Source of the DNA: Hirudinaria manillensis
Lineage: Eukaryota; Annelida; Clitellata; Hirudinida; Hirudinidae
Length of the DNA stretch: 64,000 nucleotides
NCBI GenBank assembly: GCA_034509925.1
Contig: CM067531.1
Span: forward strand, 4,310,001 to 4,374,000
Reading direction: 5' to 3'
A program made the position numbers and the translations under genes. Of this stretch, positions 1-9,885 are shown piece by piece (the stretch's first letter is position 1; every line of letters starts with the position of its first letter). The notes below the pieces were generated by a model, which searched no databases, was not told the DNA's origin, and saw only the letters and a list, made by a program, of their open reading frames with translations.

Positions 1-1603
1 TAATAATAATAACCATCAATCATTTAACGCACCATTTTTTGCAAATAAATTATTAATCAACATTTCCATCAACAATCAATGGACATCAATCGACAACAAA
101 TCAACAATTTTAATAATAAACAACGTATTCAGGCATTTGTAACGAAGAAATGACAGCAAAGATACATGAATCAATTTGTCTGACACATGCCTATCATCAC
201 CAAAGATATATCATCACTAAGTATCATCACCAGTGATGTATCATCAATAAGTAATGTATCATCACCAAACCATTTATCATCTCCAATCAACATTTCAGCT
301 TCATGTTCCCAAAATTAATTGCAAATAAAAACAATTTTATTTGAAACCATTAAATCTCATTAATCACCATTAATCCATCAAATATTTAAGTTTTGAATCA
401 CATAAATTGAAGAATATTTCGAATAAAAGATTTTAATTTTAGTTTCTTTAAAAAAATAATAACTCCTTATATCGGCATATCGACCAAAGATCGTGACCCA
501 TGACCTCAACTACGCACACTTAAAACTGAACTTCAAACTTTAACTTTAAAGAAATCCTCTTAAAAATAATTTTCAAGAAACATAAGAGGATAAATAAAGA
601 TAATAAACGGTTGTTTCAATTTGTGAATAAAACATGTCGTGCTTTGCTATTTCCATGCCTTCGTTTTCTTTTCACTTTAAGAAGTGTTTTAAATCGAAAT
701 ATAAATTATAATTTATAATTGATATTCACTGATTTACAATCATTATGCATGCTAATATGTGATCTCTGATTGGTAGCTTTAAACGAAGGTTCAATGCTCC
801 AAATTATTCCTGATTTGCCTGGTTTTCTACTGTGAACTGTTACAAAAACCTGTTGTAAATCATAAACTGTTATAATTTATAAATCGTTATAAAGACTATG
901 TCTTAAACAATAATTCGTTATAACTTATAAGCTATTATAAACTATAATTTATTGTGAATAATATAATAATTATAATAAATCATACCAAAAGCGGGCAGCA
1001 GATTTAAAAGTGACCGACGCCTTCCTGTATAAAGTTTACATCTTTTTCCTGTCCAATTTCATGATTTACAAACAATCAAACTGAAATTAAGAAAACCAAC
1101 AAAGCAATTCCAAAAATTCCACCCTGCCATGATTGGTTCACAGCAACGCAGACGACCGAGTCGACGGGCCAGCAAATGGCGGCAGATCAGCTGACATGGG
1201 CAGTTAAGTCGGTAAACTCATCTGAGAGATGTCCTTCTCCATACGTTCGACAAATAATTTAGATAAAGGTATATTGAATTCTTTTAATTATTTATTTATC
1301 TCTAGATAAAGTAAAAGTTAAAATCACTCAAAGGTGAAGACCCACTGATTTCACTCCAATATTCCAGGTTAATTGTAAAGTTGTTTGAATCTCTAAGAAT
1401 CAAATTGATAAGTTGATGTCAACATGTTGACGTTGATGTTTTTATTCATTTTTAACTTTTTTTTTTATAATATTTTAATTCTAAACATAAATAATGTTTT
1501 AGCGCTTTTTTTAAATTAAAAGATAGCAAACAAAAATTACAAATCAGAACCAAAAAATAATAAGGGAATTATTACAAAGGAGACAAGGTGCTGCTAGAGG
1601 ACG
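1..1603. other. AT-rich non-coding stretch
   Basis: No coding sequence was recognised. Around 186-285 there is an irregular patch of ATCATCA-type motifs (variants of ATCATCACCA) similar in flavour to the minisatellite at 9.6-9.9 kb. A GC-richer patch lies at about 1130-1215. Nothing else stands out. Confidence 0.5.
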
Positions 1604-2280
1604 TCCTATATTATATTATATTATATTGTATTATATTGTATTGTATTGTATTGTATTGTATTGTATTGTATTGTATTGTATTGTATTGTATTGTATTGTG
1701 TTGTGTATTGTATTGTGTTGTATTGTATTGTATTGTATTGTATTGTATTGTATTGTATTGTATTGTATTGTATTGTATTGTATTGTATTGTATTGTATTG
1801 TATTGTATTGTATTGTATTGTATTGTATTGTATTGTATTGTATTGTATTGTATTGTATTGTATTGTATTGTATTATATTGTATTGTATTATATAGTATTA
1901 TATTGTATTATATTATATTATATTATATTATATTATATTATATTATATTATATTATATTATATTATATTATATTATATTATATTATATTATATTATATTA
2001 TATTATATTATATTATATTATATTATATTATATTATATTATATTATATTATATTATATTATATTATATTATATTATATTATATTATATTATATTATATTA
2101 TATTATATTATATTATATTATATTATATTATATTATATTATATTATATTATATTATATTATATTATATTATATTATATTATATTATATTATATTATATTA
2201 TATTATATTATATTATATTATATTATATTATATTATATTATATTATATTATATTATATTATATTATATTATATTATATTA
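1604..2280. repeat. Compound pentanucleotide satellite, TTGTA then TTATA
   Basis: After a few TTATA units the array runs as TTGTA units to about 1870, with rare variants such as TTGTG, then switches through a short mixed zone (about 1871-1910) into almost pure TTATA units to 2280. The two unit types differ by one base (G to A). Since 5 is not a multiple of 3 and the units contain no stop in this strand, all three forward frames stay open and spell YCIVL then YYIIL pentapeptides. Those open frames are a by-product of the repeat. Confidence 0.97.
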
Positions 2281-2561
2281 CCAGCTCTAAGAATTTGAAT
2301 TCGTTTCAAGAAACTTAATCTGCACGAAAAGATATTCTTTTTGCGGCACAAAAATAAAAATTTGTGAACTTTGACCTCACCAAAGTGACAGATGCTTTCC
2401 TCGTTCTCCTTTATAAAGTTTGAAATCGTGACACAAAATTAAAAATTAGTGAAAATCGGACGATGAAAGTTTATAATCGATGAGAATTAAATTAGATTTA
2501 ATAATGTCGTGTTTTAGAGTTTACTTAAAAAGCATTTAAATTTGGAAAGTTCGATAACGTT

Positions 2562-2662
2562 TCGCTATATATTATTATTATTATTCTTATTATTATATAT
2601 TATTATTATTATTCTTATTATTATATATTATATTTATTATATATTATTCTTATTATTATATT
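2562..2662. repeat. ATT-rich trinucleotide repeat with higher-order period
   Basis: ATT/TTA units interrupted by CTT occur in a repeated block of roughly 40 bp (ATT run, CTT, ATT run, ATATAT), present about twice and then decaying. Simple-sequence repeat. Confidence 0.85.
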
Positions 2663-3052
2663 AGAATAAATTTTAGGTTCCTGTGAAAACAACTTTAAAT
2701 GAATTTTATTTTGAAATATTTGTTCACAAAAGTCGATCGATTTTCCGTCACAACACTTCAAATGATTCCTCGTCAATCGTGACCTCTTCATGAAGAGTTC
2801 GTCGATCAAATTTTCATTTAAAAATGTCATTTTAATTGTCAATGTTTTTCTTTTTTAATTTGAATTTCTAATTTAAAATTCATTTGAATTTCGTTAAAAT
2901 AAAAAATTAACGGGTTTTTTTTATAATTTATGGTCAATAAATAATCACGTTTTCACTTTTATATTTCATGGCTTTTGTTTAAGCAAAACATTCGCTTCGT
3001 GGATTTGTTGAAATTCCAACAGGAAGCTTATTTATCAACATATTTCTATTAT
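2663..3052. other. Non-coding stretch
   Basis: AT-rich; the short open frames here show no family resemblance. No feature was seen. Confidence 0.4.
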
Positions 3053-3133
3053 TATTTTTTAAAATATTTATCAATATATTTTTTAAAATATTTATCAATA
3101 TATTTTTTAAAATATTTATCAATATATTTTTTT
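3053..3133. repeat. 24-bp AT-rich minisatellite, about 3 copies
   Basis: A unit of about 24 bp made of a T run, AAAATATTTATC and AATAT occurs three times in near-perfect tandem, with a final diverging copy. Confidence 0.85.
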
Positions 3134-3431
3134 AAATGTTTTTACCTTGTGTAGTTCTCAGTACACATCTTGTATTGCATTTTTTGTCGTGTCTTAATTA
3201 ACTCACTCGTACGATTTGCGTCTTTGCATTCCTTGCGGATAATTTGTGGACGACCGAATCTAAACCTTTATGTTTTGATTGCTTGGCTTCGAGATGGTAC
3301 AATTAAGTATTGTAACATTTGTCAAATTATTAGATTAGTTGTGCGATAATATATGAATGATATTTAACATTTAATTTAACATAATATCGATTTATAATTA
3401 TAATTATTTAAAATTATCAACGTTTCGGTAG

Positions 3432-3647
3432 GTGGTCACGCTTAAGAATTTCTGGGCTGAAGTAGAGAAAAAACCTCTTGACGTCGGTCATGCGTGTCGA
3501 GCACTTGCGACTGAGGCGGGGGAATCAGCGTTGCGAGACCACCTCGCACCTGCTCGTAAGAAAGAGGTCAACGCTCTCTCCCACGATAGAACTCCTTTTA
3601 TCGTTCAAATGATTGAAATAATGCTAACAATAGCAATAATTAATTAA
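3432..3647 (+). other. GC-richer 71-codon open frame, unrecognised
   Basis: About 3430-3595 is clearly richer in G+C than its AT-rich flanks, and the plus strand stays open from an ATG or GTG near 3432. It matches no family I know and no splice sites or neighbouring exons support it. It may be an exon, a promoter-like patch or chance. Confidence 0.15.
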
Positions 3648-3654
3648 TGACAGT

Positions 3655-3745
3655 GGTAACAGCAACAACAACAACAATAATAATAAAAAAAATTTTAAAT
3701 AATAATAATAATAATAACAATAATAATAATAAGAAGAAGAAGAAT
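3655..3745. repeat. Impure AAC/AAT/AAG trinucleotide tract
   Basis: Purine-strand trinucleotide tract running from ACA units through AAT units into AAG units. Simple repeat. Confidence 0.85.
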
Positions 3746-4863
3746 ATTAATATTTCACCTCTCAAAATTTAAAATCAAAATATTTATGTTATGTCACAAG
3801 TTTCAGTTTCATGTCCAAGATGGCAGACGTGTGTTCGGAACTCGTAATTCGTTCGGGAATTTCCGCAAAATGCGAGTCAAATGATGAAATTACTTCCGTA
3901 GATGTTGATCAATTGGTTCGCTTTAAATTTAAAGACTGCTTTAAATGGTTGGCAGTTTGGTTAACAATGGCGAACAATATTTCCAAGCACTTGCGACGAT
4001 ATAGTTTCTATGTTTTGCTTATTGTCTATGCTCTTGATGTTTAGAAACTAATTAAAATCTAAATCGTAATTATTAATTATTAATTAATTAACGACATTTA
4101 GCGAAGTTAACGGATGTTGGAATTAATTTTTAAAAAAAACTTAGGAGTTTAAAGAAGCTAAAGAAATATAATTTAATTAATAAATATATATAAATAAATA
4201 TAATGGATTTATCGTTATTTAAACAGTTAGAAGTTCGGAGATGCCAGACTTTCCTTGCTTTGAAATCCATGAAAATCTCTAGACAACAGTTTACGATACA
4301 CGATGCATTTAATATCAGAATATCATACTTGAAATTCATTACTCACCACATCATCATCAGTAACACCATGAACATCGCTATCAACATTTATCAACATCAA
4401 CAAACGTTATCAACAATCAATCAATTGAATGAAGCCTTAAATTGGCCTCAGCAATTGCTGGAGAAATTACCCACAAGTCCAAATTCCTATGTAGTTGTAT
4501 CCATACTTTGATATAGTTGTATATTAAATATATACAACTTTTATATAGCTGTATATAGTTATACTTCTGTGTAGTTATACCCACACTTAAGATCTTCAGA
4601 TCTATGTAATTGTATTCATACATCTGAGTAGTTGCAACCAAACCTCTATGTACTTGAATCTGTACACGATTATTATAATTACTTGTAAATAATTTTACAA
4701 ACATCTGCACAACTTGGAGGATTTGACCCATTAAGAAGAACCTACTACAGTCGTTGATGTTTTAATGGCTAAAACTACTTCAATTCGCTGAAACAAAGAT
4801 AAGAAAAACATCAGAAAATCTTATATTTAACATCTTAATAATTAATACATCACCTGAGATACA
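3746..4863. other. Non-coding stretch
   Basis: Several short open frames (3811-4044, 4203-4511) have no recognisable protein and no splice support. About 4500-4640 has repeated ATAGTTGTAT-like words (GTAGTTGTATCC, ATAGTTGTATAT, GTAGTTATACCC), a degenerate short-period repeat. Confidence 0.4.
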
Positions 4864-4976
4864 ATGCAATGGTATGCAATACAATACAATACAATACAAT
4901 ACAACACGATACGATACAATACAATGCAATGCAATGCAATGCAATGCAATGCAATGCAGTGCAATACAATCGTCAT
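4864..4976. repeat. Pentanucleotide satellite ATACA then ATGCA
   Basis: A run of ATACA units is followed by a run of ATGCA units. ATACA is the reverse complement of the TGTAT phase of the 1.6-kb satellite, so this is a related array in inverted orientation with a new one-base variant (ATGCA). Confidence 0.95.
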
Positions 4977-5364
4977 AATGTCATAATGAATTTGGGCTGA
5001 GTTTTCAAAGATTTTTATTTTTTGTACAACAAACAGACTGTTGATGTCAAACATGACGTTATAAGTTAATGTTACAGGAGGGAATGTTGATTTTAAGTTT
5101 TGAGAGGTAAAATATTATTTTTTTTTTTTTATTATATTTATAATTGTTATTGTCGTGAATCATGATACATCATAATAAATAATATATAATAATATCATAA
5201 AAACAATGTTTGCAATGTTTGTTGATTTTAATATTTTATTTAACAGAATGCAACACCTTCGAATGCCAATCGTCGTCTTGAAATTGATGGCAAGCACCAC
5301 CGACCAATCGCAAAGGTCCATTTAACCCCACAACGTCTTCCCTTCGAGGACATCCATCGTTGAA

Positions 5365-5443
5365 TGACGTCATCAGTTATTATTAGATGACGTCATTAGT
5401 CTTCATACGTTCACAAACCTCTTTCTATTTATAGCAGACCAAT
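5365..5443 (+). promoter_or_regulatory. Candidate promoter: two CRE palindromes, TATA-like box, CCAAT
   Basis: Two perfect TGACGTCA palindromes lie at 5365-5372 and 5388-5395, 23 bp apart. A TATTTATA box follows at 5426-5433 and CCAAT at 5439-5443. Paired CREs ahead of a TATA box is the classic layout of a CREB/ATF-responsive core promoter, predicting transcription to the right from about 5455. No gene was identified downstream: the first ATGs (about 5463 and 5467) lead into a GTT-type repeat. Inference from motif spacing only. Confidence 0.35.
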
Positions 5444-5514
5444 GAGGTCATTTTTCTCTGAATGGATGCGAATTTTGGTCGCCTGTTCGTTGCAAGAGTC
5501 TTGTTTTGCTCTTC

Positions 5515-5595
5515 CTTGTTGTTGTTGTTGTTGTCGTTGTTGTTGTTGTTGCTGTTGCTACTGTTGTTGGTTATGATGACGATGATGACGACGGT
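5515..5595. repeat. GTT and GAT trinucleotide repeats
   Basis: A TTG/GTT run with a few GTC and GCT interruptions is followed by GATGAC/GATGATG units. Simple repeat. Confidence 0.9.
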
Positions 5596-5935
5596 GATAA
5601 AAGCAGTGATGATGAAGCTGATAATATAATATTATAGCTGTTACTCATGTCCTAGTTCATTGGCGGATTTCATTGGTTCTTACAGAACAACTTTACTATT
5701 TGTTGTTGTTGTGATTGTTGTTGCTGTCGATTTAATTTGAAATTTGTTGATTTTGTTGAATTAAACTGTTGCTATCTGATGTCAACTGATTTACTTCTCA
5801 CAACAACGTTTTGACATGAAAATATTTTATTCACAAGTGAAACAAACGCTTCTCAAAGTCAATATAAAAATTTAAAATATTTACAAATTAAAAATTAATT
5901 ATAAAATGTTATTAATAACATCAAGCAATAAGGCG

Positions 5936-6008
5936 TTATTATAATATTATTATTACATTATAATATTATTATTACATTATAATATTATTATTACATGATA
6001 TTATTATT
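5936..6008. repeat. 19-bp minisatellite, about 3 copies
   Basis: A unit of about 19 bp, ATTATAATATTATTATTAC, is present three times in perfect or near-perfect tandem and then decays. Confidence 0.9.
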
Positions 6009-6059
6009 ACTACTGGTGACGTTTTAAGTGATGTTTAATATCAACCCTATCGATCGATG

Positions 6060-6126
6060 ACATGAATAATGATGATGACGACGACGATGATGATGTTGAT
6101 GGTGATGATGATGATGATGGTGATAA
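6060..6126. repeat. GAT/GAC trinucleotide repeat
   Basis: Imperfect GAT repeat with GAC and GGT interruptions. Confidence 0.9.
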
Positions 6127-6357
6127 TAGCAATTAATGGTTATTATCAGTAATTTATGTGACGTCTCTGTGATTAATGAATGCGAAATAAATTATTATTT
6201 ATAAATTAATAATAAATTATTATTTATAAGAGACAATAAATTTGTGACAGCACGGAAAACAAAAGCATGATGACAGCGTTTCATATTCTGCCGCTAATGC
6301 AGTCGCTGCTGTTGTCGTCGCTGTCGTCACTGTCGTCGTCGTGATCGTCATCGTTGT

Positions 6358-6471
6358 TCAACTTCTGAGTCCTTCTTGGCATTCACCGCGTGCCTTAGTA
6401 GGACGATTCACACCAAGGCAACCACAGAAAATGCTAAGAAAAACTCCATCAGCTTCGTTCTCGATGAATGC
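6358..6471 (-). CDS. Candidate terminal exon of an unidentified gene
   Basis: On the minus strand a good acceptor (CTTTCAG, 6472-6478) is followed by 37 sense codons and TGA with no internal stop. The peptide begins AFIENEADGVFLSIFCGCLG and ends ECQEGLRS. The hydrophobic, cysteine-bearing centre (VFLSIFCGCLGV) could be a short membrane or lipid-anchored segment. G+C is higher than the flanks. No upstream exon with matching phase was found between 6.5 and 12 kb, so the parent gene is unknown and this may be chance. Confidence 0.25.
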   Translation of the reverse strand, partial: AFIENEADGVFLSIFCGCLGVNRPTKARGECQEGLRS

Positions 6472-6478
6472 CTGAAAG

Positions 6479-7422
6479 AAAAATAAAATCGGAAATTAAA
6501 AGAATAAAATATAAATTATGATGTACTAATAATATTAGTTAATATTACATTAATATTAAGTAATTAATTACATAATAAATCAAATAATTATTTTGCTATA
6601 TATTTAGTGACAGGCATCGTTGTAAATTCTTTAAACCAAGAAGAAAATATTTCAACCAAAGTGATTGACATTCAGTGGTTGACATTGAAACGTTCAATCA
6701 ATCACTGATTGATTGCATCACCTTAACTCCTTAGTAGTCCTTTCGTGATTTTATCTCAAATTCATTTTTATTCGAAATTTATTTATATCTAAAATTTATA
6801 ATTTTAGCCTGACAGAACTGCTGATGACTGACAAGAAAATTGTTATCACTATCATTATCGTCGACGTTATGATCATCATCATCATCAGTCATCGTTATTT
6901 GGCGAATGCAAATATATTATTTTTAAATCGTTCCTTCCAGGAATTGAAATATTTCAAAATTATTTATAAATAAACATTAATATTATTAAGTAATATATAA
7001 TAATAATATTATAATGATAATAATCGAATAGTTATTCCTAGAAATGTTTCTAATTTTAAGATCTCTATTTATCATAGTGCAGGCGGCAAATAATCGATAA
7101 GCGTCAGACGACTGAGGCTCCGCTTGTTTGCGCCCGGATGGAAAGACGAGAAGATACTCGAACATCTATCAAGATATCCCACCATCGAATGGCAGTAGGA
7201 AATGAATTTGTTTTGTATAATATTATCACGAATTACAAAATTATTCACTCGATATTCTTATTATATATCGAATCAAAATCAAATATCTGCAATAAAGAGA
7301 CTCCGCCTAAATATCTCCTAGGTTTGTCTGCTGTTAAGAAAGCTTTTTTGGCGCTCTAGAAAGAATCGTCTGTTCGACCGTTGTCTTCCGGTCGCAAAAG
7401 GAAAACAATTAATTTAAGCAAG

Positions 7423-7423
<1 letters not shown>
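6479..7423. other. Non-coding stretch
   Basis: AT-rich with a GC-richer patch near 7085-7160 that opens a 73-codon frame (7138-7359) of no recognisable family. Nothing is supported. Confidence 0.4.

Positions 7424-7457
<34 letters not shown>
7424..7457. repeat. AAAT tetranucleotide microsatellite
   Basis: About eight tandem AAAT units. Confidence 0.95.
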
Positions 7458-8802
7458 ACGAACGTAATGAACTCGTAATGAAAAGTCAAGAGACCGAAAG
7501 GAAGGAACTCACGTGTTATTCTGGAGGAAATTCTGAAGTCTCGTCGAAGAATCTTCCGAGCACTTTTAAAGTCGCAATGTGAGGTGAACGTCGTATGTCG
7601 ATTTGCAGCGGTCGGTGTGGTTGCCCGGTTTTATGCCGGGATGGGACAAGAGAGCTGCCTGCAAATGCTTTCCTGCTGCATGTCTCAATCTCCGAGTCTT
7701 GTGCATTAGTGACGGAGAGCTGTGTGCAGAGAAGAAGAGGAGGAGGAGGAAGAGGAAGAGGAAGAGGAGGACACTGCACACAACTTCCAACAACTGCGTC
7801 GATGTCGATTTGGATATGATAATTATTATTATTATCATAATTATTTTTATTATTAGAAGGCCGCAAATTGAAATCCATCGTGGCTCTGTAAATGGCCAAT
7901 TAATCGTCTCATAATTGCTAATATTAATGATTTCCAGGCCTCGAAATTGCTTTTTAGAGTCCGAGAGAATGGCGGTAACAACCGTTGCTCGGAGCAGACG
8001 ACATCGACATTTCAACCATCGATTGAATTTGGATCGTCGTGTCACGTGATTTTTTTTAAATGTTTTATTTTTAGACGAGTTCGAAATAAGCTAATGAGTG
8101 CGTGTGGCGTTGTGACGTTGTGACGCGAGTAAGGACTGGGAGATAGTGAGGGTTGGAGAGAGCCGAATGTGCCATGCTATCCAGCTCTGAGTCTGCCTGC
8201 AAACAAAGGGGGCAAGGAAAATCAATAAGTGCAGGCTCAGGCATCACCATTTGAACATCTTATGATGTCATTTTCAGCAGCACCATCACCGTAGTCAACG
8301 TCATCGTCACTACACATCGCAATACTCATTCGTTTTATCATCATTGGTTACGAGTGACGCTTGTGAGTGAGTTATTCACTGGAGAATCGTTATCTTCTTC
8401 TTGTTTTTTTACAATATTGTTCGTCATTTTTGTCACGGTCAGTTTCGCGTCGTGCGGTCAGTTTTACACGAGCACAGCGTACAAGCAGGATTCCCTTTGC
8501 AGTTGCTGGTGCCGGGCATTGAAAAATGTCGTTTCTTCCATGGTGCAGTTCTTCGAACAACTGGCCATCGATGCCCTACACTTTCCATCAATTTCAGACA
8601 TTACCTCCGAATTTCCTTTGAGTACCATTATTTCTATATGCCATCAATTTCTATATGCCATTTCAATTTAATACCTACCCACCCATCCACCCACTCACAC
8701 TCTCGGCCACCCATTTAAAGACCAACCCAAACACACCTGCCCATCAACCACGTCGCAGCCGAGCACTCAAAATGAGCGGCGTGAAATGTTTGCCGACAAG
8801 CT
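7458..8802. other. Unresolved stretch with overlapping open frames
   Basis: Both strands carry several open frames of 70-160 codons at 7516-8045 and 8354-8718. They are low-complexity where they cross a GGA/AGG purine tract (7735-7771) and an ATT run (7820-7855), and none resembles a known family. I do not call a gene. About 8680-8760 is CCCA-rich. Confidence 0.35.
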
Positions 8803-8890
8803 CCTTCTCCATGCTGTACACCCCTCCACGGCTCGAGTGGGATGAACCTTCTCCATGCTGTACACCCCTCCACGGCTCGAGTGGGATGAA
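8803..8890. repeat. Perfect 44-bp tandem duplication
   Basis: Copy one is 8803-8846 and copy two 8847-8890. They are identical over all 44 bases and GC-rich compared with the surroundings. Identity implies a recent duplication or ongoing homogenisation. Confidence 0.97.
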
Positions 8891-9589
8891 CCGTCTCGCG
8901 TTTAATGAAATCTATTGGAACTCCCTTCACCATGTTTGGCTTCCACGTTTTTCCAGGACGAAATAGACGTTTCTCCAGACTCGTGTCTTGTTGTTATTTT
9001 TTTGCACGACGTCGTCGAAGGAATAATTTCGGAACGGCAATGGATGGTTATTCGTAGCAATTAATTTCTTTGTTTCTCATTAACTCTGCCAGATTACACG
9101 CGCAGATGCCGAGACAAGAAAGAGGCCGTCGCAAATGACACATGTGCCATGCTTTTGGAAATCATTATTTTCCAGAGAATCTTTCGGAAGATGAAGTGGA
9201 AGACGATCCGAGAACTTTTCCTCTTCTTGGTTGGCAGTTCGATAAATCGATTTTTGCGTTCGATATTTGCAATTAATCCCAGCAGACGACTTTTGTTTTC
9301 CTTTTTTTTTCTAATTTTCGAAGCCAACGCTTTTGGCTGGAAATTTGAAAATAATTCGCTTTTGGTTTACTGCACGCATCCAACTTTGCTAAACGAAGCT
9401 GATTAAAATGGATTTTAGGAAGAAAATGTCTGCTTTAAAAAAATGCTTTTTTCCTGGAAGATTTTTAAATGGCTCTTTGGTCTCAGGCGGTTTCAGGAAA
9501 ATTTCAATTGTGATTTAAAGTCTTTCTGCTGATTCATCCTCGCTCAGCAGAGTGGCCATTTATCGCTCAGTTGTGCATCGCCAACGCAC
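8891..9589. other. Non-coding stretch
   Basis: No gene recognised. The open frames on the two strands at 9094-9406 overlap each other and resemble nothing known. Confidence 0.4.
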
Positions 9590-9885
9590 AAAGCGTCATC
9601 AATGTATCACAAATGCATCATAAATGAATCATCAAGGCATTATCAGTGCATTATAAATGCATCATCAATATAAAATCAATGAATTATAAATGCTTTACCA
9701 ATGAATTGTCAATGCATCGTCAATATATTATCAATGCATTATAAATGCATCACCAATGTATTACCAATGCATCATCAATATAATATCAATGCATTATAAA
9801 TGCATCACCAATGTATTAGCAATGCATCATCAATATAATATCAATGCATTATAAATGCATCACCAATGCATCGCCAATGTGAATC
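9590..9885. repeat. AATGCATC-type minisatellite with 55-bp higher-order unit
   Basis: Short words of the type AATGCATCA, AATGTATTA and AATATAATATC recur over about 290 bp. In the right half (about 9768-9880) they form a higher-order unit of about 55 bp repeated twice almost exactly; the left half is more degenerate. This looks like a nested minisatellite grown from an 8 to 9-bp ancestor. Confidence 0.85.

Noticed and set aside
1588..2298. Long open frames (236, 214 and 89 codons) on the plus strand
   Set aside because: They translate the TTGTA/TTATA satellite; a stop-free pentamer keeps all three frames open and gives only YCIVL and YYIIL repeats.
4842..5054. Open frame rich in HCIAL/YCIVL
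   Set aside because: It crosses the ATACA/ATGCA satellite and is a repeat artefact like the one above.
7516..8045. Overlapping 127-159 codon frames on both strands
   Set aside because: They cross a purine tract and an ATT run, conflict with each other, have no splice support and resemble no family.
8354..8718. Two overlapping 105-codon frames, one starting with a hydrophobic stretch like a signal peptide
   Set aside because: Two frames over the same DNA are equally open, the hydrophobicity follows local T-richness, and no conserved pattern was seen.
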